Positions 30,101 to 41,122 of a DNA stretch of 64,000 bases are shown piece after piece. Position 1 is the stretch's first letter; each line of letters begins with the position of its first letter. The position numbers and the translations under genes are program-made. This DNA is from an uncultured Alphaproteobacteria bacterium. Its GTDB lineage: Bacteria > Pseudomonadota > Alphaproteobacteria > HIMB59 > GCA-002718135. The notes under the pieces were generated by a model, which was not told the origin of the DNA, ran no database searches, and saw only the letters and a list, made by a program, of their open reading frames with translations. The stretch spans positions 61,449 to 125,448 of the forward strand of contig CACKIH010000001.1 in NCBI GenBank assembly GCA_902600225.1, in the 5' to 3' direction.

Positions 30101-31248
30101 ACAATGGTGATAATGTTGAAAATAACCAACTATTAGCAGAATGGGATCCTTACACATTACCAATAATTGCTGAAAGAAATGGTTTTGTAAAGTATCTTGA
30201 TTTGAAACAAGGAATTTCATTTAGAGAATCAATTGATGATACTACTGGTATTTCTAGTAAGATTGTTATTGATTGGAGTCAAAATCAAAAGAGTAAGAAT
30301 TTTAAACCTGCCATTAACATATTAGATAATTTATCAGATGATAATTTAGGTAAAGAAAATTTATCTAACTACCCAATGTCAATTGATTCTATCTTAAGTG
30401 TAGAAGATGGGCAAGAGGTCTATGCCGGTCAAGTTATAGCAAGAATACCAAAAGAATCTTCTAAAACAAAAGATATCACAGGGGGTTTGCCAAGGGTTGC
30501 AGAATTGTTTGAAGCGAGAAAGCCAAAAGATCCTGCCATCATGTGTGAAATTGATGGTAAAATTTCATTTGGAAAAGATTATAAGAATAAAAGAAGAGTT
30601 ATAATCACTTCTTTAGATGAAAAAGAATCTTTTGAAACCTTGATACCTAGGTCGAAATATTTAAATGTACAAGAAGATGATTTTGTTAAAAGAGGTGACA
30701 TTCTTGTAGAAGGAACACCAGTACCTCATGATATTTTAAGAATCTTGGGTATTGAAGAATTAGCAAGATATCTTGTAAGAGAAGTCCAGTCTGTTTACAA
30801 ACTTCAAGGTGTTTATATAAATGATAAGCATATTGAAACAATTGCAAGACAAATGTTACAGAAAGTTCTTGTTAAAGACCCAGGTGACTCAAATTTGATA
30901 GAAGGTGAGCAAATTCAAAAAAGAGATGTACTAAAAATAAATAATAATTTGTCTAAAGAAAATAAAAAAGAGGTTCTTTATGAACCAGTTCTTCTTGGAA
31001 TAACTAAAGCAAGCTTGCAAACAAATTCTTTCATATCTGCAGCTTCATTTCAAGAAACTACTAAAGTGTTAACTGATGCAGCTACTCTTGGAAAAGTTGA
31101 TACCCTAAATGGTCTCAAAGAAAATGTTATAGTTGGTAGGTTGATTCCAGCTGGTACAGGTAAAATGACATCAGATTATGAAAATATCGCTTTTGAAAGA
31201 GATCAGGAAATAATCTCCAAAAATGAGTCAAAAAACATAGAAAATTAG
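27130..31248 (+). CDS. rpoC: DNA-directed RNA polymerase subunit beta'
   Basis: A 1372-aa beta' subunit. The N-terminal zinc ribbon has C71, C73, C86 and C89. The catalytic [12 protein letters not shown] places the Mg2+ ligands at D462, D464 and D466. The second zinc site ([19 protein letters not shown]) and the trigger loop region ([19 protein letters not shown]) are intact. It ends the tuf-rpo run; a 107-base gap with its own promoter follows. Confidence 0.99.
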   Translation: MNKELTNIFNQNQGVQNFNNLKISIASPDDIRSWSFGEIKKPETINYRTFKPEKDGLFCSRIFGPVKDYECLCGKYKRMKFRGIICEKCGVEVTLSKVRRDRMGHIELAAPVSHIWFMKSLPSRIATLLDMTIKNLEKVLYFEQFIVVEPGLTNLNKGEIISEEQYIDYQDEYGEDSFSAAIGAEAIEQMLLSIDLEADYNQLKIDLTETKSELKKTKITKRLKLIESFILSKNKPEWMIMRVLPVIPPELRPLVPLDGGRFATSDLNDLYRRVINRNNRLKRLIDLRAPDIIIRNEKRMLQESVDALFDNGRRGRVITSTNKRPLKSLSDMLKGKQGRFRQNLLGKRVDYSGRSVIVVGPNLKLHQCGIPKKMALELFKPFIFHKLDIYGWANTIKAAKKLVEKEDPRVWDILEEVIREHPVLLNRAPTLHRLGIQAFEPILIEGKSIQLHPLVCTAFNADFDGDQMAVHVPLSLEAQLEARVLMMSTNNILHPASGKPIIVPSQDIILGIYYLSIMRDKQIGEGRSFIDLNEILKALENNDITLHSKIIARIESYEGNLSKVETTPGRMILGNILPKNKNINFEIINKVLTKKEVSNIIDSVYRFCGQKETVLFADHIMQIGFKYAAIAGISFGKDDLIIPSDKNDLLNTTQLKVQEYEDQYQDGLITQGEKYNKVVDAWSECTNRVADKMLDVISSPSDDQPINSVYMMAHSGARGSAAQLKQLSGMRGLMAKPSGEIIENPIKSNFKEGLSVLEYFTSTHGARKGLADTALKTASSGYLTRRLVDVAQDAVIRELDCNTKKGVLVEEIVESGNITSPLTERILGRTPVENIIDENQNTIVNSGEIISEKHLESISKLGLRSLKIRSVLTCETEDGICSICYGRDLARGTPVNIGEAVGIIAAQSIGEPGTQLTMRTFHIGGAASSSVEQSNATAAVSGTIALENIKIIEDKFKNKIVLSRNAKINIINGTDKKYSSTIPFGSKILVDNGDNVENNQLLAEWDPYTLPIIAERNGFVKYLDLKQGISFRESIDDTTGISSKIVIDWSQNQKSKNFKPAINILDNLSDDNLGKENLSNYPMSIDSILSVEDGQEVYAGQVIARIPKESSKTKDITGGLPRVAELFEARKPKDPAIMCEIDGKISFGKDYKNKRRVIITSLDEKESFETLIPRSKYLNVQEDDFVKRGDILVEGTPVPHDILRILGIEELARYLVREVQSVYKLQGVYINDKHIETIARQMLQKVLVKDPGDSNLIEGEQIQKRDVLKINNNLSKENKKEVLYEPVLLGITKASLQTNSFISAASFQETTKVLTDAATLGKVDTLNGLKENVIVGRLIPAGTGKMTSDYENIAFERDQEIISKNESKNIEN

Positions 31249-31268
31249 CAATTTTTAGTTATATCTGC

Positions 31269-31297
31269 TTGACTTTATTGTAATCAATTTATAAAGA
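31269..31297 (+). promoter_or_regulatory. Candidate promoter for the str/S10 ribosomal operons
   Basis: TTGACT (31269-31274), a 17-base spacer and TAAAGA (31292-31297) lie in the 107-base gap between rpoC and rpsL, giving a leader of about 50 bases. An AAAGGAT ribosome site precedes rpsL. The rest of the gap shows no strong terminator for rpoC. Confidence 0.5.
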
Positions 31298-31355
31298 CGC
31301 GTACGATTTGTTAAAGGTCGTGGAGTAAAATCCAAACGCTTAACTAAAGGATAAA

Positions 31356-31727
31356 ATGCCAACAATAAACCAACTTGTTAGAAAAGGTCGAACTACTGTT
31401 AAAAAGAGAAATAAGGTTCCCGCATTAGATAAAAGTCCGCAAAAAAGAGGTGTTTGTACAAGAGTTTATACAACAACTCCAAAAAAACCAAATTCGGCTC
31501 TCAGAAAAGTTGCTAGAGTAAAGCTAACTAATGGCCAAGAAGTTTCGGCATATATTCCTGGTGAAGGTCATAATTTACAAGAACATTCAGTTGTATTGAT
31601 ACGAGGTGGTAGAGTTAAAGATTTACCAGGAGTCAGATACCATATACTAAGAGGTACACTGGATACACAGGGAGTTTCTTCAAGAAAACAAAGAAGATCA
31701 CTCTATGGAGCTAAAAGACCAAAATAA
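31356..31727 (+). CDS. rpsL: 30S ribosomal protein S12
   Basis: A 123-aa S12 at the decoding centre. [18 protein letters not shown] carries the Lys at the position altered in streptomycin resistance, here wild type, and [13 protein letters not shown] is conserved. It is the first gene of the str operon, with rpsG 2 bases downstream. Confidence 0.98.
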   Translation: MPTINQLVRKGRTTVKKRNKVPALDKSPQKRGVCTRVYTTTPKKPNSALRKVARVKLTNGQEVSAYIPGEGHNLQEHSVVLIRGGRVKDLPGVRYHILRGTLDTQGVSSRKQRRSLYGAKRPK

Positions 31728-31729
31728 AT

Positions 31730-32200
31730 ATGTCTAGAAGAAGAGCAGCTGAAAAAAGAACTATACTTCCTGATCATAAATTTAAGGACCTTGTCTTAGC
31801 TAAATTTATGAATAGAATAATGCTTGATGGCAAAAAGTCTACTTCAGAAAAAATTGTCTACGGTGCTTTTGACTTAGTATCAAAAAAGACAGATAAAGAA
31901 TCTATAGAATTTTTTCATGAAGCACTAAACAATGTTAAGCCATCTTTAGAGGTTAGATCTAGAAGAGTTGGAGGAGCAACATACCAAGTGCCAATGGAAG
32001 TTAGACCAAAAAGAGCTCAAACTCTTGCAATGAAATGGATCGTTGACTCTGCGTTAAAAAGAAACGAAAAAACTATGAAAGAAAGAGTTGCAAATGAAAT
32101 AATCGATGCCTTTAATAATAAAGGGAATGCCGTAAAGAAAAGAGAAGAAACTCATAAAATGGCAGATGCAAATAGAGCATTCTCTCATTTCAGATGGTAA
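31730..32200 (+). CDS. rpsG: 30S ribosomal protein S7
   Basis: A 156-aa S7, a primary 16S rRNA binder at the small-subunit head. [10 protein letters not shown] at the start, [20 protein letters not shown] and the C-terminal [10 protein letters not shown] are typical. It is followed 6 bases later by fusA. Confidence 0.98.
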   Translation: MSRRRAAEKRTILPDHKFKDLVLAKFMNRIMLDGKKSTSEKIVYGAFDLVSKKTDKESIEFFHEALNNVKPSLEVRSRRVGGATYQVPMEVRPKRAQTLAMKWIVDSALKRNEKTMKERVANEIIDAFNNKGNAVKKREETHKMADANRAFSHFRW

Positions 32201-32206
32201 AAAAAA

Positions 32207-34285
32207 ATGACTAGATCTCACCCATTATCAAAATACAGAAACATTGGTATCATGGCACATATTGATGCTGGCAAAACAACAACCACTGAAAGAATTTTGT
32301 ACTATACAGGTAAATCTCACAAAATTGGTGAAGTTCATGATGGAGCCGCAACAATGGATTGGATGGAACAAGAACAAGAAAGAGGTATAACTATCACTTC
32401 AGCTGCTACAACGTGTTTTTGGAAAGATCATAGAATAAATATAATAGATACGCCGGGGCACGTTGATTTTACTATCGAAGTTGAGCGATCTCTGAAAGTT
32501 CTAGATGGAGCTGTCGCTGTTTTTGATGGAGTTGCAGGTGTTGAGCCTCAATCTGAAACTGTCTGGAGACAAGCAGATAAATATAAAGTTCCTAGAATGT
32601 GCTTTGTGAACAAGTTAGACAGAACAGGTGCTAATTTTTTTATGTGTGTTGATATGATTTCAGATCGTTTAGGGTCCTATCCTCTAGTTACACAATTACC
32701 AATTGGAATTGAGAGTAATCTTAAAGGTGTTGTAGATTTAGTTTCTAACAATGCGATAGTTTGGCAAGATGAAAGTTTAGGAGCTAAATTTGATATTGTT
32801 GAAATACCTGAGGATCTTAAAGAACAATCTGCAGAGTACAGACTTAAATTAATAGAAAAAGCTGTAGAGGAAGATGACTCAATAATGGAAAATTACCTGG
32901 AAGGTAAAGAACCAACCATTGAAGAGCTAAAGTTATGTATTAGAAAAGGTACTTTAAATGGCTCATTTGTTCCTGTGCTAACTGGATCAGCATTTAAAAA
33001 TAAAGGTGTCCAACCCCTTTTAGACGCAGTTATTGACTATATGCCATCACCTACTGACGTTGCTAATGTAAAAGGTGTTGATGTTGATGATAACACAAAA
33101 GAATTATCAAGAAAATGTGAAGATAATGAACCTTTCAGTGCATTAGCTTTTAAAATAATGACTGATCCATTTGTTGGCAGTTTGACATTCGCTAGAATTT
33201 ATTCAGGCACAATAAATACAAAAGATAGTGTTTTAAATTCTAATTCAGGAAAAAAAGAAAATATAGGTAGAATGCTATTAATGCACGCAAATAATAGAGA
33301 AGAAATAAAAATAGCAAATGCTGGTGATATTGTTGCATTGGTTGGGCTTAAAGATGTTACAACAGGTGAGACTTTATGTTCATCTGACAACCCAATAGTT
33401 TTAGAAAAAATGGATTTTCCTGATCCAGTAATTGAAGTTGCTGTTGAGCCCAAAACTAAGGTTGATCATGAAAAAATGGGTCAAGCTCTGGGAAGATTAG
33501 CTCAAGAGGACCCAAGTTTTAGAGTTACTACTGATCACGAAAGTGGTCAAACTATAATTAAGGGTATGGGTGAGCTTCATCTTGAAATTCTAGTTGATAG
33601 AATGAAAAGAGAGTTTAAAGTAGAAGCAAATGTTGGAGCACCACAAGTTGCATACCGAGAAACAATATCAAACACATACGATGTCGATTATACTCATAAA
33701 AAACAATCTGGCGGTGCCGGTCAATTTGCAAGAGTTAAAATTAAGTTTGAACCTGGAGAACCAGGAAGTGGTTATGAATTTATAAATCAAATTAAAGGTG
33801 GAAATATACCTACCGAACATATTCCTGGTGTTGAAAAAGGTCTAATTGCACAACAACAAACCGGTGTTATCGCAGGTTTCCCATGTATAGACTTTAAAGC
33901 CACTTTATATGATGGCGCTTATCACGATGTAGATTCAAGTGTACTTGCTTTTGAAATCGCCTCAAGGGCTGCATTTAGAGAAGGCATAGCAAAAGCTAAA
34001 CCAGTATTACTTGAGCCTATGATGAAAGTTGAAGTTGTAACCCCTGAAGAGTATATGGGAGATGTTATTGGTGACCTAAATAGTAGAAGAGGTCAAGTTC
34101 AGGAGATGTCCACCAGAGGTAACGCAAATGTTGTAGATGCAATGGTTCCGCTTGCAAATATGTTTGGTTATGTAAACAATCTAAGGTCATTGTCTCAAGG
34201 TAGAGCTAATTATACAATGCAGTTTGATCATTATGAAGAAGTTCCCTCAAATGTTGCTGAGGAAGTAAAGGCAAAGTTAGCATAA
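32207..34285 (+). CDS. fusA: Elongation factor G
   Basis: A 692-aa translocation GTPase. The P-loop AHIDAGKT is at residues 17-24, with DTPGHVDFT and [10 protein letters not shown] following. Domains II-V are complete, including [17 protein letters not shown]. Its stop overlaps the rpsJ start by one base. The tuf copy usually found between fusA and rpsJ in proteobacteria is missing. Confidence 0.98.
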   Translation: MTRSHPLSKYRNIGIMAHIDAGKTTTTERILYYTGKSHKIGEVHDGAATMDWMEQEQERGITITSAATTCFWKDHRINIIDTPGHVDFTIEVERSLKVLDGAVAVFDGVAGVEPQSETVWRQADKYKVPRMCFVNKLDRTGANFFMCVDMISDRLGSYPLVTQLPIGIESNLKGVVDLVSNNAIVWQDESLGAKFDIVEIPEDLKEQSAEYRLKLIEKAVEEDDSIMENYLEGKEPTIEELKLCIRKGTLNGSFVPVLTGSAFKNKGVQPLLDAVIDYMPSPTDVANVKGVDVDDNTKELSRKCEDNEPFSALAFKIMTDPFVGSLTFARIYSGTINTKDSVLNSNSGKKENIGRMLLMHANNREEIKIANAGDIVALVGLKDVTTGETLCSSDNPIVLEKMDFPDPVIEVAVEPKTKVDHEKMGQALGRLAQEDPSFRVTTDHESGQTIIKGMGELHLEILVDRMKREFKVEANVGAPQVAYRETISNTYDVDYTHKKQSGGAGQFARVKIKFEPGEPGSGYEFINQIKGGNIPTEHIPGVEKGLIAQQQTGVIAGFPCIDFKATLYDGAYHDVDSSVLAFEIASRAAFREGIAKAKPVLLEPMMKVEVVTPEEYMGDVIGDLNSRRGQVQEMSTRGNANVVDAMVPLANMFGYVNNLRSLSQGRANYTMQFDHYEEVPSNVAEEVKAKLA

Positions 34286-34593
34286 TGGAAAATCAAAATA
34301 TTAGAATAAGACTTAGAGGTTATGATAACTCTCTGTTAGATACCAGTACGCAAGATATAATTAATACTGCTAAAAGAACAGGTGCTAAAGTTAAAGGCCC
34401 CATACCACTTCCCACAAGATTTGAAAGATTTACTGTAAACAAATCACCACACATAGATAAAAAAAGTAGAGATCAATTAGAAATTAGAACACATAATCGT
34501 CTTTTAGACATAATAGATCCAACACCTCAGACTGTCGATGCTTTAATGAAGCTTGACTTATCTGCTGGTGTAGAAGTGGATATAAAAATTTAA
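34285..34593 (+). CDS. rpsJ: 30S ribosomal protein S10
   Basis: A 102-aa S10, which also acts as NusE in antitermination. [40 protein letters not shown] and the C-terminal [13 protein letters not shown] are conserved. It begins the S10 operon but is fused transcriptionally to str. Confidence 0.98.
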   Translation: MENQNIRIRLRGYDNSLLDTSTQDIINTAKRTGAKVKGPIPLPTRFERFTVNKSPHIDKKSRDQLEIRTHNRLLDIIDPTPQTVDALMKLDLSAGVEVDIKI

Positions 34594-34594
34594 A

Positions 34595-35242
34595 ATGCTT
34601 AGATCGGGTTTAATAGCTACTAAAATTGGTAATAGTTCGTTCTATCATGAAGATGGAAAGAATACACATGTAACTATTTTGAAAGTTGATGAATGTATAG
34701 TTGCCAGAACTAAAACATTTGACAAAGATGGCTATAATGCAGTTCAACTTACCTCAGTTGAAACTGATAAAGACATATCACATATAAATAAACCACAAAG
34801 AAAAATTTTCTCATCAATTAATATTAAACCAAAAAAAATTCTCAAAGAATTTAGAGTTGACAATAATAATATTTTAGAAGTTGGAACTAAACTTGATGTA
34901 AATCACTTTAAAGTAGACCAATTTGTTGACGCAAGCAGTATTTCTATAGGTAAGGGTTTTGCGGGTGTAATGAAAAGACATAATTTTGGTGGACTTAGGG
35001 CGTCACATGGTGTGTCGATCTCACATAGATCACACGGATCAACTGGCCAAAACCAAGATCCTGGTAGAGTTTTTAAAGGTAAAAAGATGGCCGGTAGGAT
35101 GGGTAATAAAAAAGTAACTAAACAAAACTTAAAAGTTATTGATGTTGACATTGAAAACAACCTTTTAATGATTAAAGGTTCTATACCAGGTAAAAAAAAC
35201 TCAATTGTCTATCTTAAAGACTCAGTTAAAAAATCAAAATGA
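34595..35242 (+). CDS. rplC: 50S ribosomal protein L3
   Basis: A 215-aa L3 near the peptidyl transferase centre. GFAGVMKRHNFGGLRASHGV and DPGRVFKGKKMAGRMGNKKV are the signature loops; the Gln in STGQNQDPGRV is the residue methylated by PrmB in E. coli. It overlaps rplD by 4 bases. Confidence 0.97.
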   Translation: MLRSGLIATKIGNSSFYHEDGKNTHVTILKVDECIVARTKTFDKDGYNAVQLTSVETDKDISHINKPQRKIFSSINIKPKKILKEFRVDNNNILEVGTKLDVNHFKVDQFVDASSISIGKGFAGVMKRHNFGGLRASHGVSISHRSHGSTGQNQDPGRVFKGKKMAGRMGNKKVTKQNLKVIDVDIENNLLMIKGSIPGKKNSIVYLKDSVKKSK

Positions 35243-35862
35243 AAATATCAGTTCTTAATTTAAAAAATAAATCTGTAGGAGATATTGACTTGGATTCAAA
35301 TATATTTGGAGTAAAAACTTTTCCTGATTTGATACATCAATATATTAGGTATCAAAATGCAAAGTCTAGGCAAGGTTCACATAAAACTAAAAATAGATCT
35401 GAAGTAAGTGGACGTAGTAAGAAACCTTTTTCACAAAAAGGGACTGGTAATGCTAGACAGGGTAGTAATAAACCTCCTAACTTTAGAGGTGGGGCTGTTT
35501 CTATGGGTCCTCAAAATAGAAATTATTCTTTTAATTTGAACAAAAAAGAAAAAAAATTAGCTTTAAAGTCAGCTCTATCTACAAAGTTAATAGATGAAAA
35601 AGTTGTCATTATTGATACTTTTGAAATTAAAAGTTTTAAAACAAAAGAACTACACTCAGACCTTAAACAATTTGACTATAGATCTGCTTTGTTTATTCAC
35701 TCTGAAACCGGAATAGATAAAAATTTTAAATTAGCATCTGCTAACATACCTAAAATATCAATACTAAGTCAAAAAGGTATTAATGTTAAAGATTTAATTA
35801 GTTTTGATAAAATTTTTATTGAGCAAAAATCTTTAAATGAAATAACAAAGAGGCTTTCATGA
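35239..35862 (+). CDS. rplD: 50S ribosomal protein L4
   Basis: A 207-aa L4 lining the exit tunnel. The extended loop SEVSGRSKKPFSQKGTGNAR followed by RGGAVSMGPQNRNYSF is conserved. In gammaproteobacteria L4 represses the S10 operon; the very short leader here leaves no room for that structure before rpsJ. It overlaps rplW by 4 bases. Confidence 0.96.
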   Translation: MKISVLNLKNKSVGDIDLDSNIFGVKTFPDLIHQYIRYQNAKSRQGSHKTKNRSEVSGRSKKPFSQKGTGNARQGSNKPPNFRGGAVSMGPQNRNYSFNLNKKEKKLALKSALSTKLIDEKVVIIDTFEIKSFKTKELHSDLKQFDYRSALFIHSETGIDKNFKLASANIPKISILSQKGINVKDLISFDKIFIEQKSLNEITKRLS

Positions 35863-36176
35863 AAAACAAATTTAAACAGATTTCTCTTAATAAAGCTTAC
35901 GAAATTATAAAAAGACCAATAACAACTGAAAAATCAACTAACTTACAACAGTTTAACCAATATTCTTTCATAGTATCTAAAAATTCAAATTCTTTTCAGA
36001 TTAAAAATGCAATTGAGGCTATTTTCAAAGTCAAAGTAAGCAAAGTAAATACATCAATTTTAAGAGGTAAAGGTAAAACATTTAAGGGTCAATATGGGTT
36101 TAGGAAAGATACCAAAAGAGCAATAGTAACACTAATTGAAGGTAATACAATAGATTCATCATTGGAGATTAAGTAA
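35859..36176 (+). CDS. rplW: 50S ribosomal protein L23
   Basis: A 105-aa L23 at the tunnel exit, docking site for SRP and trigger factor. [16 protein letters not shown], the arginine/lysine loop [20 protein letters not shown] and [10 protein letters not shown] fit. It overlaps rplD by 4 bases and rplB by one. Confidence 0.96.
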   Translation: MKNKFKQISLNKAYEIIKRPITTEKSTNLQQFNQYSFIVSKNSNSFQIKNAIEAIFKVKVSKVNTSILRGKGKTFKGQYGFRKDTKRAIVTLIEGNTIDSSLEIK

Positions 36177-36997
36177 TGTTATTAAAGTTTAAACCAACAA
36201 CACCAGGTTTGAGAGGCACTGTTCTTGTGTCAAAAAAAGAACTATCTAAAGAAAAACCTCATAAATCTCTTACGAAAAAGTTTAAATCAACTGGAGGAAG
36301 AAATAACCAAGGAAGAATTACTTCAAGAAGAATGGGTGGAGGAGTAAAAAGAAAATATAGAGTTATAGACTTTAAACGATCTAAAACTGATATATTTGCA
36401 GAAGTAATTAGAAATGAATACGATCCTAACCGGTCAGCTTTTATATCTTTATTAAAATATGAAGATGGTGAGCATAGTTATATTATTTCTCCTAAAAATA
36501 TTAAAATTGGTGAAAAAATAGTTTCTGGTGAAAACGTTGCAATAAAAAATGGAAACTCTTTACCTTTAAATAACATACCTGTGGGTACCAATATTCATAA
36601 TATTGAATTAAAACCTGGGGCAGGAGGTCAGTTAATTAGATCTGCAGGTTCTTCTGCACAGATTGTATCTAAAGAGCAACCTTTCGTTCAAATAAAATTA
36701 ATTTCAGGTGAAATAAGACATATTAATAAAAATTGTAGAGCTACAATAGGTGAGGTATCTAATTCTGATCAAAAAAATATCAAACTTGGTAAGGCAGGTA
36801 GAAAAAGGTATTTAGGATTTAGACCAAAAGTAAGAGGCGTTGTAATGAACCCTGTTGATCATCCACATGGTGGTGGAGAAGGAAGAACATCTGGTGGTAG
36901 AGATCCTGTTACTCCTTGGGGTGTTTCAACTAAAGGTAAAAAAACAAGAAATAATAAGAAAACGGACATGTATATAATTAGAAGGAAGAAAAAATAA
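36176..36997 (+). CDS. rplB: 50S ribosomal protein L2
   Basis: A 273-aa L2, needed for subunit joining and peptidyl transfer. [20 protein letters not shown] and [19 protein letters not shown] carry the family hallmarks, including the important His. It overlaps rplW and rpsS by one base each. Confidence 0.98.
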   Translation: MLLKFKPTTPGLRGTVLVSKKELSKEKPHKSLTKKFKSTGGRNNQGRITSRRMGGGVKRKYRVIDFKRSKTDIFAEVIRNEYDPNRSAFISLLKYEDGEHSYIISPKNIKIGEKIVSGENVAIKNGNSLPLNNIPVGTNIHNIELKPGAGGQLIRSAGSSAQIVSKEQPFVQIKLISGEIRHINKNCRATIGEVSNSDQKNIKLGKAGRKRYLGFRPKVRGVVMNPVDHPHGGGEGRTSGGRDPVTPWGVSTKGKKTRNNKKTDMYIIRRKKK

Positions 36998-37278
36998 TGA
37001 CTAGATCAGTTTGGAAAGGACCTTTCGTAGATATTACATTAATTAAAAAAGCTGAGAAGTTATCTCAATCTGGAAGAAAAGAGGTTTTAAAAACATGGTC
37101 AAGAAGATCGACTATTCTTCCGCAGTTTGTAGGACTAACTTTCGGTGTTTACAATGGACAAAAATTTGTACCTGTAACAATTAATGAGCAAATGGTTGGT
37201 CACAAATTAGGTGAATTTTCTCCTACTAGATCTTTTAAAGGCCACACAGCTGCAGATAAGAAAGCAGAACAGAAATGA
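36997..37278 (+). CDS. rpsS: 30S ribosomal protein S19
   Basis: A 93-aa S19 of the small-subunit head. [30 protein letters not shown] and [13 protein letters not shown] are typical. It overlaps rplV by 4 bases. Confidence 0.98.
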   Translation: MTRSVWKGPFVDITLIKKAEKLSQSGRKEVLKTWSRRSTILPQFVGLTFGVYNGQKFVPVTINEQMVGHKLGEFSPTRSFKGHTAADKKAEQK

Positions 37279-37643
37279 ATAAAAATCTAACAGCAATTGC
37301 TAAAGATAATATGGTAAGGATAAGTCCTACAAAACTAACTATTTTAGTTAATAGTATTGTAAATATGAAGGCTAGTTCCGCAATAAATCAATTAAAATTC
37401 TCTTCCAAAAGAGTATCTGGAACAATTTTAAAAGTACTTAATGCTGCTATTGCAAATGCAGAAAACAATAAGCAACTAGACATAGACAAACTTTTTGTTA
37501 AAGAAGCCTTTGTTGGTAAAAGTTTAAGAATGAAAAGGTGGAGACCTCGAGCAAAAGGTAGAGCCGCTTCTATCATTAAGCCATTTAGTAAAGTAACAAT
37601 CGTTGTTGAAGAAAGAGCAGAAATAAATAAGGAAACAAAATAA
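37275..37643 (+). CDS. rplV: 50S ribosomal protein L22
   Basis: A 122-aa L22 lining the exit tunnel. The hairpin [19 protein letters not shown] and the VEERAE end are conserved. It overlaps rpsC by one base. Confidence 0.97.
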   Translation: MNKNLTAIAKDNMVRISPTKLTILVNSIVNMKASSAINQLKFSSKRVSGTILKVLNAAIANAENNKQLDIDKLFVKEAFVGKSLRMKRWRPRAKGRAASIIKPFSKVTIVVEERAEINKETK

Positions 37644-38320
37644 TGGGACAAAAAGTAAATCCTTACGGCATCAGACTTGGTATTAATAAAACCTGGTCAT
37701 CAAGATGGTTTTCTAAAAATGAATATACAAAGTTATTACATCAAGATTTGGAAATAAAAAAATATGTAGAAAAAAAATTAAAAAATGCAAGTATTTCAAA
37801 AATTAATATTGAAAGAGCCGCTAAAAAACTAAGACTATCTATCTATAGTTCAAGGCCTGGTATTATCATTGGAAAAAAGGGTGCTGATATTGAAACACTT
37901 AAAAATGATCTCTCTAAAATGTCAAATCTCGAAGTATTTCTTGATATAAAAGAAGTCAGGAAACCAGAAGTAGAAGCTAGATTAGTTGCAGAAAATATTG
38001 CGTCTCAGTTAGAAAAAAGAATATCATTTAGGCGAGCAATGAAAAAAGCTGTGCAATCAGCAATGCGATTAGGTGCTAAAGGAGTAAAGGTTGTTTGCAG
38101 TGGAAGATTAGGCGGTGCAGAAATTGCTAGAACCGAAAAATATCACGAAGGTAGTGTTCCATTACATACGCTTAGAGGTGATATAGATTATGCTACTGCA
38201 GAAGCAGAAACAACCTATGGGATCTGTGGAATAAAAGTTTGGATCAATAAAGGAGAAATATTATTAAAAGACCCATATGCAAGTGAGAAAAAACAGATTG
38301 ATCAAGGGAGCGTTAGATAA
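37643..38320 (+). CDS. rpsC: 30S ribosomal protein S3
   Basis: A 225-aa S3 at the mRNA entry. [20 protein letters not shown] opens the protein, [17 protein letters not shown] is the KH domain GxxG, and [13 protein letters not shown] is the C-terminal domain motif. It overlaps rplP by one base. Confidence 0.98.
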   Translation: MGQKVNPYGIRLGINKTWSSRWFSKNEYTKLLHQDLEIKKYVEKKLKNASISKINIERAAKKLRLSIYSSRPGIIIGKKGADIETLKNDLSKMSNLEVFLDIKEVRKPEVEARLVAENIASQLEKRISFRRAMKKAVQSAMRLGAKGVKVVCSGRLGGAEIARTEKYHEGSVPLHTLRGDIDYATAEAETTYGICGIKVWINKGEILLKDPYASEKKQIDQGSVR

Positions 38321-38736
38321 TGAACATGTTATCACCTAAAAAGACTAAATTTAGAAAACAATTTAAAGGTAGAATTCATGGTGCTTCTAAAGGTAACTAT
38401 GCTCTTAATTATGGTAGTTATGGTTTAAAGGCCATGGAGCCAGAAAGAGTTACTTCAAGACAAATTGAAGCTGCTAGAAAAGCAATAACAAGATATTTGA
38501 AAAGAGCAGGTAGAATGTGGATTAGAATCTTTCCAGATGTTCCAGTATCAAAGAAGCCAGCTGAGGTAAGAATGGGTAAAGGAAAAGGGTCAATTGAATA
38601 CTGGGCTTGTAGAGTAAAACCAGGAAGAATTATGTTTGAAGTTGATGGCGTAAATATAAATGATGCAAGAAAGGCCATGACTTTAGCAGCTGCAAAGCTT
38701 CCTATTAAATGTAAATTTGTTGAAAGAAATATCTAA
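38320..38736 (+). CDS. rplP: 50S ribosomal protein L16
   Basis: A 138-aa L16 near the tRNA A and P sites. [15 protein letters not shown] and [20 protein letters not shown] are the signature regions. An ATG two codons after the first (MNMLSPKK) is an equally good start. It overlaps rpmC by one base. Confidence 0.98.
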   Translation: MNMLSPKKTKFRKQFKGRIHGASKGNYALNYGSYGLKAMEPERVTSRQIEAARKAITRYLKRAGRMWIRIFPDVPVSKKPAEVRMGKGKGSIEYWACRVKPGRIMFEVDGVNINDARKAMTLAAAKLPIKCKFVERNI

Positions 38737-38930
38737 TGAATAAAAAAGTTAATATTGATAACAAAAAAATTAAAGATGAAATGTTGCAATTAAAGAAAAC
38801 ATTAATGAACTTAAATTTTCAAAAATCTTCTGGTCAGTTAGAAAAAACATCTAAAATTAAAGATACAAAAAAGCAAATTGCCAGATTGAACACAAAATTA
38901 TCAAATATAAATGGAGAGAATAATGCCTAA
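38736..38930 (+). CDS. rpmC: 50S ribosomal protein L29
   Basis: A 64-aa helical L29. KDEMLQLKKTLMNLNFQKSSGQLEKTSKI matches the family pattern of paired helices around a conserved SGQL-type turn. It overlaps rpsQ by 8 bases. Confidence 0.94.
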   Translation: MNKKVNIDNKKIKDEMLQLKKTLMNLNFQKSSGQLEKTSKIKDTKKQIARLNTKLSNINGENNA

Positions 38931-39168
38931 AAGAATTTTATCAGGAGTAGTTGTTTCTTCAAACTCAAATAAAACCATTACTGTAGACGTAAATAGAAGA
39001 ATTAAACACAAACTTTATAAAAAAATAATTAGGCAAACAAAAAAATATCATGCGCATGATGAGAATAATGAGTTTAATGTTGGGGATATGGTTTCAATAA
39101 TTGAGTCTAAACCAATATCTAAGTTAAAAAAATGGAGAGCGATCTCAAATACAGGAAAAAAACCGTGA
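38923..39168 (+). CDS. rpsQ: 30S ribosomal protein S17
   Basis: An 81-aa S17. [21 protein letters not shown] opens the OB fold, and [20 protein letters not shown] is conserved. I start at the ATG at 38923, which a GGAGAG site precedes by a few bases; an in-frame ATG at 38911 would spoil that. It overlaps rplN by 4 bases. Confidence 0.96.
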   Translation: MPKRILSGVVVSSNSNKTITVDVNRRIKHKLYKKIIRQTKKYHAHDENNEFNVGDMVSIIESKPISKLKKWRAISNTGKKP

Positions 39169-39533
39169 TTCAAATGCAATCAAAACTTTTTGTTGCTGAT
39201 AATTCAGGCGCAAGAACTATACAATGTATAAAAGTCTTAGGAGGTTCTAAAAGAAGATCCGCTTCAATTGGTGACATAATTGTTGTCTCAATTAAAGATG
39301 CATTACCTAGAGCAAAAGTAAAAAAAGGTGATGTGTATAAAGCAGTAATAGTTAGAACTTCTAAAGATTTTAAAAGACCTGACGGATCCGCAATTAGATT
39401 TGATAAAAATGCTGCAGTTCTACTTGATAAACAAGAAGAACCAATAGCAACAAGAATATTTGGACCAGTAACAAGAGAACTAAGAAGTAAAAAATTTATG
39501 AAAATAATTAGTTTAGCACCTGAGGTAATTTAA
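39165..39533 (+). CDS. rplN: 50S ribosomal protein L14
   Basis: A 122-aa L14, exactly the usual length when started at the GTG at 39165 ([17 protein letters not shown]). An upstream in-frame ATG at 39132 would add 11 residues inside rpsQ and is rejected. [20 protein letters not shown] and the C-terminal [12 protein letters not shown] are typical. The GTGA overlap couples it to rpsQ. Confidence 0.97.
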   Translation: MIQMQSKLFVADNSGARTIQCIKVLGGSKRRSASIGDIIVVSIKDALPRAKVKKGDVYKAVIVRTSKDFKRPDGSAIRFDKNAAVLLDKQEEPIATRIFGPVTRELRSKKFMKIISLAPEVI

Positions 39534-39847
39534 TGAATAAAAAATTTAAATTAAAAAAAGGAGATGAGGTAATTGTGCTTGCTGGTAAAGATAAAGGTAA
39601 AACAGGAAAAATTATAAAAATGGTACCAAAACAAATGAAAGCGGTTGTCTCAGAAATAAATAAAGTCAAAAAGAACCAAAAACCAGACAATAATCAACCA
39701 GGCGGTATCATTGATAAAGAAATGCCCATACACATATCAAATCTATCATTTTATGATCCTGAATTAAAAAAAGGTATCAGAATTGGCTATAAACTTGATA
39801 AAAATAAGAAAGTAAGAGTTAATAAATCTTCAGGTAAGGAAATTTAA
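39533..39847 (+). CDS. rplX: 50S ribosomal protein L24
   Basis: A 104-aa L24, an assembly-initiator protein. The N-terminal KOW motif [20 protein letters not shown] and [15 protein letters not shown] are conserved. It overlaps rplN and rplE by one base each. Confidence 0.96.
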   Translation: MNKKFKLKKGDEVIVLAGKDKGKTGKIIKMVPKQMKAVVSEINKVKKNQKPDNNQPGGIIDKEMPIHISNLSFYDPELKKGIRIGYKLDKNKKVRVNKSSGKEI

Positions 39848-40398
39848 TGAGTAGACTTTTAGAAGAATACAAAAATCAAATTAGGCATGAATTAAAGTCT
39901 AAACTTGATCTTAAAAATATATTTGAAGTTCCAAAAATAAAAAAGATCACTTTAAATATAGGTGTTGGAGAGGGAAAAGATGATTCAAAATTAATCGATA
40001 AGGCTTTAGACGATTTAACTCTTATTTCAGGTCAAAAAGCAGTTAAAACAATTTCAAAAAAAGCAATTTCAGGATTTAAAATTAGGGCTGGAATGCCTCT
40101 AGGTGTGAAAGTTACGCTTCGTAATAAAATCATGTATGAATTTCTTGACAGATTAGTAAATATTGCGATTCCAAGAATAAGAGATTTTAGAGGTTTAAAT
40201 ATGAAAAGTTTTGATGGGAATGGTAATTTTTCTATGGGAATTAAGGAACATGTAATATTCCCAGAGATAAATTTTGATAAGGTAGATAAGGCTAGAGGTA
40301 TGGATATTACTATTTGTACATCTGCAAAAAATAATAACGAGGCTTTAGAATTACTTAAAAGTTTTAATATGCCTTTTAAAGACAACCAAGTTAATTAA
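39847..40398 (+). CDS. rplE: 50S ribosomal protein L5
   Basis: A 183-aa L5 that binds 5S r[34 protein letters not shown] and [20 protein letters not shown] are the family segments. It is followed 8 bases later by rpsN with an AAGGAG site. Confidence 0.98.
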   Translation: MSRLLEEYKNQIRHELKSKLDLKNIFEVPKIKKITLNIGVGEGKDDSKLIDKALDDLTLISGQKAVKTISKKAISGFKIRAGMPLGVKVTLRNKIMYEFLDRLVNIAIPRIRDFRGLNMKSFDGNGNFSMGIKEHVIFPEINFDKVDKARGMDITICTSAKNNNEALELLKSFNMPFKDNQVN

Positions 40399-40406
40399 GG
40401 AGTAAA

Positions 40407-40712
40407 ATGGCAAAACTCAGTTCAGTTCAAAAAAATCTTTTTAGAAAAAAATTAATTAAAAAATATAAATCTAAGAGAGATACCCTTAAAGCTATGATAA
40501 AAAATAAAAACATTTCTTTGGAAGAAAGAATTTCTTATCAGAATAAACTAAATGATCTTCCTAGAAATGGGTCATCTATTAGACATAGAAACAGGTGTGA
40601 ATTAACTGGAAGGCCAAGAGGGAACTATAGAAAATTTGGTTTATCTAGAATTAAACTAAGAGAGCTTTCAATGACTGGTGATTTACCAGGAGTTGTAAAG
40701 TCAAGTTGGTAG
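40407..40712 (+). CDS. rpsN: 30S ribosomal protein S14
   Basis: A 101-aa S14 of the long, zinc-free type. [20 protein letters not shown] and [19 protein letters not shown] are diagnostic. It lacks the paired CxxC of zinc-binding short S14. Confidence 0.97.
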   Translation: MAKLSSVQKNLFRKKLIKKYKSKRDTLKAMIKNKNISLEERISYQNKLNDLPRNGSSIRHRNRCELTGRPRGNYRKFGLSRIKLRELSMTGDLPGVVKSSW

Positions 40713-40723
40713 AAAGGGATAAT

Positions 40724-41122
40724 ATGGCTTTAAACGATTCACTTTCAGATATGCTAGCAAGAATTAAAAACGCTCATCAAGCAAATAAAGTATCAACTTT
40801 GTGTCTTAAATCAAAATTAAACATGAATGTTTTAAGTGTGCTAAAGGATGAAGGTTATATAAGGGATTTTAAAAATATTGAGGAAAGAAAAGGTGTAAAC
40901 TCTATAAAAATTGAATTAAAATATTATAATGGAAGTCCAGTAATCAAAAAAATTAAAAGAATTTCAAAACCTGGTATAAGAAAGTATTCTAAAATTAGTG
41001 AGCTCAATAAACCATATGGAGGGTTAGGCATATCTATTCTGTCTACTCCAAAAGGAGTAATGTCTGATCATCAAGCTAAGATAAATAATGTAGGTGGCGA
41101 AATTTTGTGTGAGGTCTTTTAA
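40724..41122 (+). CDS. rpsH: 30S ribosomal protein S8
   Basis: A 132-aa S8 (MALNDSLSDMLARIKNA), which binds central-domain 16S rRNA and in E. coli represses the spc operon. I use the ATG at 40724, preceded by AAAGGGA; an upstream start at 40706 would add six residues inside rpsN. GGLGISILSTPKGVMSDHQA is conserved. It overlaps rplF by one base. Confidence 0.96.
   Translation: MALNDSLSDMLARIKNAHQANKVSTLCLKSKLNMNVLSVLKDEGYIRDFKNIEERKGVNSIKIELKYYNGSPVIKKIKRISKPGIRKYSKISELNKPYGGLGISILSTPKGVMSDHQAKINNVGGEILCEVF

Noticed and set aside
39132..39164. Upstream ATG for rplN
   Set aside because: The GTG at 39165 gives the exact usual length of 122 aa and the conserved N terminus.
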